From NCBI GenBank assembly GCA_031264605.1, contig JAISDQ010000141.1:1-17491 (forward strand): 17,491 nt of DNA. The letters run 5' to 3'. Below the pieces are notes generated by a model. It was not told the DNA's origin. It did no database searches and saw only the letters and a list, made by a program, of their open reading frames with translations. Within the stretch, counting starts at the first letter, position 1; the number at the start of each line of letters is the position of its first letter. Source of the stretch: Synergistaceae bacterium. GTDB lineage: Bacteria; Synergistota; Synergistia; Synergistales; Synergistaceae. Shown here piece after piece: positions 14,699 through 17,491 of this stretch. Position numbers and translations under genes: made by a program.

Positions 14699-16101
14699 GC
14701 CGCGGCGCCGGCGCGCCGGATCCTTACAGACTGCTGGTCTCACTAAACCTGGAGCGGCATGAGATTTTGGTCGTCGGCGGCGGAGCGGTTGCCGAACGAA
14801 AGATCGCCACTCTTCTCGGCTGCCGTTCGCGAGTGAGGATGGTTTCCCCCGACGCCACGGAGAATCTGGCGGAGCTGGCCCGCGACGGCGTGATCGCCTG
14901 GGAGCGGCGCGCCGCATCGGCGGCGGATTTTGCGTCGCACGCGTTCGCGGTATTGGCCGTGCCGCGCGAAACTGCCGGCGGGATTGCGTCCCTCGCGGGA
15001 ATGAACGGCTGCGCGGTGGATATATGCTCCGTGGGAGATGACGGCGATTTCGCTCTTTGCGCCCAATTCGCGGCCGAAGGCCTTTTCGCCGGCGTCTCCG
15101 GGGGCGGGCGTGATCCGGCCGCCGCCGCCGCCGCGAAACGCCGCTTGATGAAATCTATGAAAGAGACAATGACCGTGCTCACCAGAGGAAGCCGCCTCGC
15201 CGTACTCCAGGCCGAAACGTGGGTCGAAGCTCTGGCGCGCGCCGGCGTGAACGCGGCTGTCAGAACCGTGATCAGCCACGGCGACAGGGACAGGAGCGGA
15301 GACCTGTCGGTGTTCGGCTTTGGGGCTTTCGTCAAGGCGCTGGAGGACGAACTCCTGTCGGGCAAAGGAGACTGCGCCGTCCACAGCGCCAAGGACATGC
15401 CGGCGGTACTTCCGGCCGGTTGCGCGCTTGCGGCGGTATTACGCAGGGGTTCCCGCCGCGACGTCGCGGTGACCGGAAACGCCCTGCGAGGCGCGCCCTC
15501 CGCCGAAGAAGTCATATGGCGGCTTCCCCGGGGAGCCAGAGTTGGCACGTCGAGCGCGCGCCGCAGGGCTCAACTGTCGTCGCTGCGGCCGGATATCGCG
15601 TGCGTTTCCTGCCGAGGCAATATAGAGACGCGCATGTCCCGCCTCGCGGACGGCGAATTCGACGCCATCGTACTTGCGGAGGCGGGGTTGGAGAGGCTCG
15701 GCTTGAACGCGGGAAACGTGTACCCTCTGCCTTTCGTAACATCCGCGGGACAGGGAGCCATCGCGGCCGAGGCTGTTGCCGGCTCCGAAACCGAGGCCGC
15801 GCTGAGGCGGCTGAACCATGTTCCTACCTGGTACGAGGTCGCGGCGGAACGGGCTTTTCTGTCGCGAATGTCGGCGGGCTGCTCGTCCCCGGTGGCCGTG
15901 AACGCTTTGTACGAGCGCGGTGAAATGAGCGTCAGCGCCGAGATTTATCCCGCGCGGGCCGGTATCGCGCCGGCGATGTCGTCGGCCCGGGGAAGCGTGC
16001 GTTCAACAGAGGACGCTATCGCGCTTTCCGAGGCGCTATGGGCCAAAATGAGCGAGTTTCCCGCCGTCAGACTTCTGAACGAAGGAGGGGCTCCGTCGTG
16101 A
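14695..16101 (+). CDS. sirC-hemC: SirC-HemC fusion: precorrin-2 dehydrogenase plus hydroxymethylbilane synthase
   Basis: The 468-residue open frame joins two enzymes. Residues 1-151 are a precorrin-2 dehydrogenase-type Rossmann domain: YRLLVSLNLERHEILVVGGG, GGGAVAERKIATLL (28-41), and the short helical continuation AQFAAEGLFAGVSGGGRDP. The remaining C-terminal helical dimerisation part of Met8/CysG-type enzymes is missing. Residues 158-468 are HemC: MTVLTRGSRLAVLQAETW, HSAKDMP (230-236), GTSSARRRAQL (284-294), CRGNIETR (306-313), LAEAGLERLG and SAGCSSPV with dipyrromethane-cofactor Cys396. HemC makes hydroxymethylbilane; SirC oxidises precorrin-2 to sirohydrochlorin. ATG 14695 overlaps the hemA stop. 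Internal ATGs at 15148, 15157 and 15169 could yield HemC alone but lack clear ribosome sites. Confidence 0.92.
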   Translation: MSRGAGAPDPYRLLVSLNLERHEILVVGGGAVAERKIATLLGCRSRVRMVSPDATENLAELARDGVIAWERRAASAADFASHAFAVLAVPRETAGGIASLAGMNGCAVDICSVGDDGDFALCAQFAAEGLFAGVSGGGRDPAAAAAAKRRLMKSMKETMTVLTRGSRLAVLQAETWVEALARAGVNAAVRTVISHGDRDRSGDLSVFGFGAFVKALEDELLSGKGDCAVHSAKDMPAVLPAGCALAAVLRRGSRRDVAVTGNALRGAPSAEEVIWRLPRGARVGTSSARRRAQLSSLRPDIACVSCRGNIETRMSRLADGEFDAIVLAEAGLERLGLNAGNVYPLPFVTSAGQGAIAAEAVAGSETEAALRRLNHVPTWYEVAAERAFLSRMSAGCSSPVAVNALYERGEMSVSAEIYPARAGIAPAMSSARGSVRSTEDAIALSEALWAKMSEFPAVRLLNEGGAPS

Positions 16102-17491
16102 GCGTCTGGCTGATCGGCGCCGGATGCGGCTCGCCGGGATTTCTGCCGGCGGCGGCGGTCGAATGTCTCCGCCGCGCGGATGATATTGTCTACGACCGGC
16201 TCATTCATCCCGACACGCTCCAACTCGCCCCTCCCGGCTGCCGTTTTCATCTCGTCGGCAAGAAGGAGAACGCTCACACGTTGACGCAGGACGGAATAAA
16301 CGGGCTGCTGCTCAATCTTGCGCGCTCGGGAGGCGTTGTCGTCAGGCTCAAGGGGGGAGACCCCTTCGTTTTCGGGCGCGGCGGCGAAGAGGCCGAATTT
16401 TTGGAGCGAAACGGAATCCCGTGGAAAGCCGTCCCCGGCGTGACATCGGCTCTGGGAGGCGCGGTAGGCGCCGGAATTCCGCTGACTCACAGGGAGGACG
16501 CGTCCTCCCTGACGCTCGCGACCGGGCACAGGAGAGAAAGAGACGGCGACGGAGACGACGGTTATTGGAAAGAACTCGCCCAAACGAGAGGAACGGTTGC
16601 CCTGTACATGGGGACGTCCAATTTTTCCGCGGTCGCCGATCGCCTGTCACGTTTCGGCAGACCGCCGACGACGCCGGTATCCGTCGTGACCTGGGGAGGA
16701 TGGGGCCGAGCGGCCCGCCGCGACGGGACGCTCGGCGAAATGGCGGAGAGAGCGGCGCGCGGGGAAATACCGTCGCCTTCGGTGATATATATCGGAGCTT
16801 CCGCGTCGAGGACGCTGCATCCCGACAGGGGAATACTCGCGGGGATGCAGGCAGTGATATGCCGTCCGTATCCCGAGTGCTGGGAGACGGGCAGGGCTGT
16901 CGAAAAGCTGTCGGCCGACTGCTACGGCTTGCCGCTCCTGTCGGCCGAGGATATCGACCCCGGCCCCGCGACGGAAGAAATTATGAACGCCGACTGGCTG
17001 ACCGTCACGAGCCCCAGGGGCGCGGCGAGGCTTCGGGAACTGGCTCGCGACGTGAGGCGCATAAAAGGCAGGGTAATTTCGATAGGCGCGGGCACGACCG
17101 CCGCGCTCGCGGCGTCCGGCATAATGCCGGAACTGGAGGCCGGCGGCGACAGCGCCTCGCTGGCGGATCTGCTGCTTGCGCACGTGCGCGGCGGCGAGAC
17201 TGTTGTTTTCGCGCGCAACGAGTGCGGTTCCGACGCGCCCGTGAAAGCGGCCGAGAGCCTGGGCGCGCGCGTCATCGTGACGCCGACGTACAGGATGAGT
17301 CCTCGCGAAGTTCCGGGCCTGGAAGTAATGCGAGAACAGTGGGAGGCGTGCGGCGTGGACGCCGTGGTTTTCGGAAGCTCCGCGCTGGCGGAGCGGTACG
17401 CGAGCGCGATGGGTTCCCCGCCCCCGTCCGCCCAACTCGTAGCTTGGGGGCGCGCCTGCGGGGCGGCGGTCGAAAAGCTTTTCGGAGTCTC
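16098..17491 (+). CDS. cobA-hemD: CobA-HemD fusion: uroporphyrinogen-III C-methyltransferase and uroporphyrinogen-III synthase (cut by window edge)
   Basis: The frame opens at GTG 16098, overlapping the previous stop as GTGA and 7 bases after GGAGGGG, and has no stop through the right edge (464 full codons). CobA (about 1-245) makes precorrin-2: WLIGAGCGSPGF (4-15), YDRL (32-35), VGKK, RLKGGDPFVFGRGGEEAE (83-100), VPGVTSALGGAVGAGIPLTHR (112-131, in two motifs), ATGH and ALYMG. The first loop reads GCGS instead of the common GPGD, and the usual GT...QR stretch near 199-207 reads GGWGRAARR. HemD (about 250 onward) has LTVTSPRGAARLRELA, ISIGAGTTAALAASGI, VVFARNECGSDAPVKA and VVFGSSALAERYASAM, as in uroporphyrinogen-III synthase. 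The fusion is widespread in anaerobes and puts the branch-point enzymes in one chain. A few HemD residues and the stop lie beyond the window. Confidence 0.94.
   Translation, partial: MSVWLIGAGCGSPGFLPAAAVECLRRADDIVYDRLIHPDTLQLAPPGCRFHLVGKKENAHTLTQDGINGLLLNLARSGGVVVRLKGGDPFVFGRGGEEAEFLERNGIPWKAVPGVTSALGGAVGAGIPLTHREDASSLTLATGHRRERDGDGDDGYWKELAQTRGTVALYMGTSNFSAVADRLSRFGRPPTTPVSVVTWGGWGRAARRDGTLGEMAERAARGEIPSPSVIYIGASASRTLHPDRGILAGMQAVICRPYPECWETGRAVEKLSADCYGLPLLSAEDIDPGPATEEIMNADWLTVTSPRGAARLRELARDVRRIKGRVISIGAGTTAALAASGIMPELEAGGDSASLADLLLAHVRGGETVVFARNECGSDAPVKAAESLGARVIVTPTYRMSPREVPGLEVMREQWEACGVDAVVFGSSALAERYASAMGSPPPSAQLVAWGRACGAAVEKLFGV

Noticed and set aside
1..17491. CRISPR array, tRNA or rRNA genes
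   Set aside because: No regularly spaced repeats, no tRNA cloverleaf and no rRNA-like stretch was noticed by reading; a covariance-model scan would settle this.

Overview
The window holds an anaerobic (early cobalt insertion) cobalamin biosynthesis operon, preceded by about 3 kb of accessory DNA. Dense, overlapping genes, many TTG and GTG starts, GC-rich coding with frequent ATA and AGG codons, a CbiK-type cobaltochelatase and multidomain tetrapyrrole enzymes suggest an anaerobic bacterium. Synergistota is my best guess, from general impression only; no taxonomic marker such as an rRNA gene is present.

Left part (1-3093), accessory and scarred. It contains the N-terminal piece of an IS630-type transposase on the minus strand, cut by the window edge. 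Next is an AAA-ATPase-like/PD-(D/E)XK gene interrupted by an in-frame TAG at 661-663. A visibly AT-richer EamA-family exporter gene follows on the minus strand with its own promoter. The last 37 bases of coding sequence common to the ATPase gene occur again on the far side of the exporter gene (3046-3082), so the exporter is bracketed by a short direct duplication.

Control region (about 3094-3452). It contains a probable promoter, a cobalamin riboswitch with recognisable conserved core and closing P1 stem (3172-3358), then a strong intrinsic terminator (3396-3433) just before the first gene. Adenosylcobalamin or another corrinoid would be expected to end transcription before the operon.

Operon (3453-17491, running off the right edge). 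The order is cbiC, cbiK (exported form), a corrinoid/metal-type ABC substrate-binding protein, cbiD, cbiET, cbiF, a cbiG-cbiH-cbiJ triple fusion, cbiL, a nucleoside-recognition (Gate) membrane protein, hemA, a sirC-hemC fusion and a cobA-hemD fusion. HemA starts from glutamyl-tRNA, HemC and HemD make uroporphyrinogen III, CobA and SirC make sirohydrochlorin, and CbiK inserts cobalt. CbiL, H, G, F, D, J, E, T and C then carry the ring to cobyrinic acid. Only hemL, hemB, cbiA and the lower-ligand/nucleotide-loop genes are missing from that route; they may lie downstream or elsewhere. No haem-branch gene (hemE, hemN, hemH or ahb) is visible, so here the hem genes appear to serve corrinoid synthesis.

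Most promising points: the CbiG-H-J triple fusion with a divergent CbiH domain, the fused and shortened SirC-HemC, a secreted CbiK with a possible internal cytosolic start, two membrane/periplasmic proteins of unproven substrate inside the operon, and the amber-interrupted ATPase gene with its duplicated 3' end.
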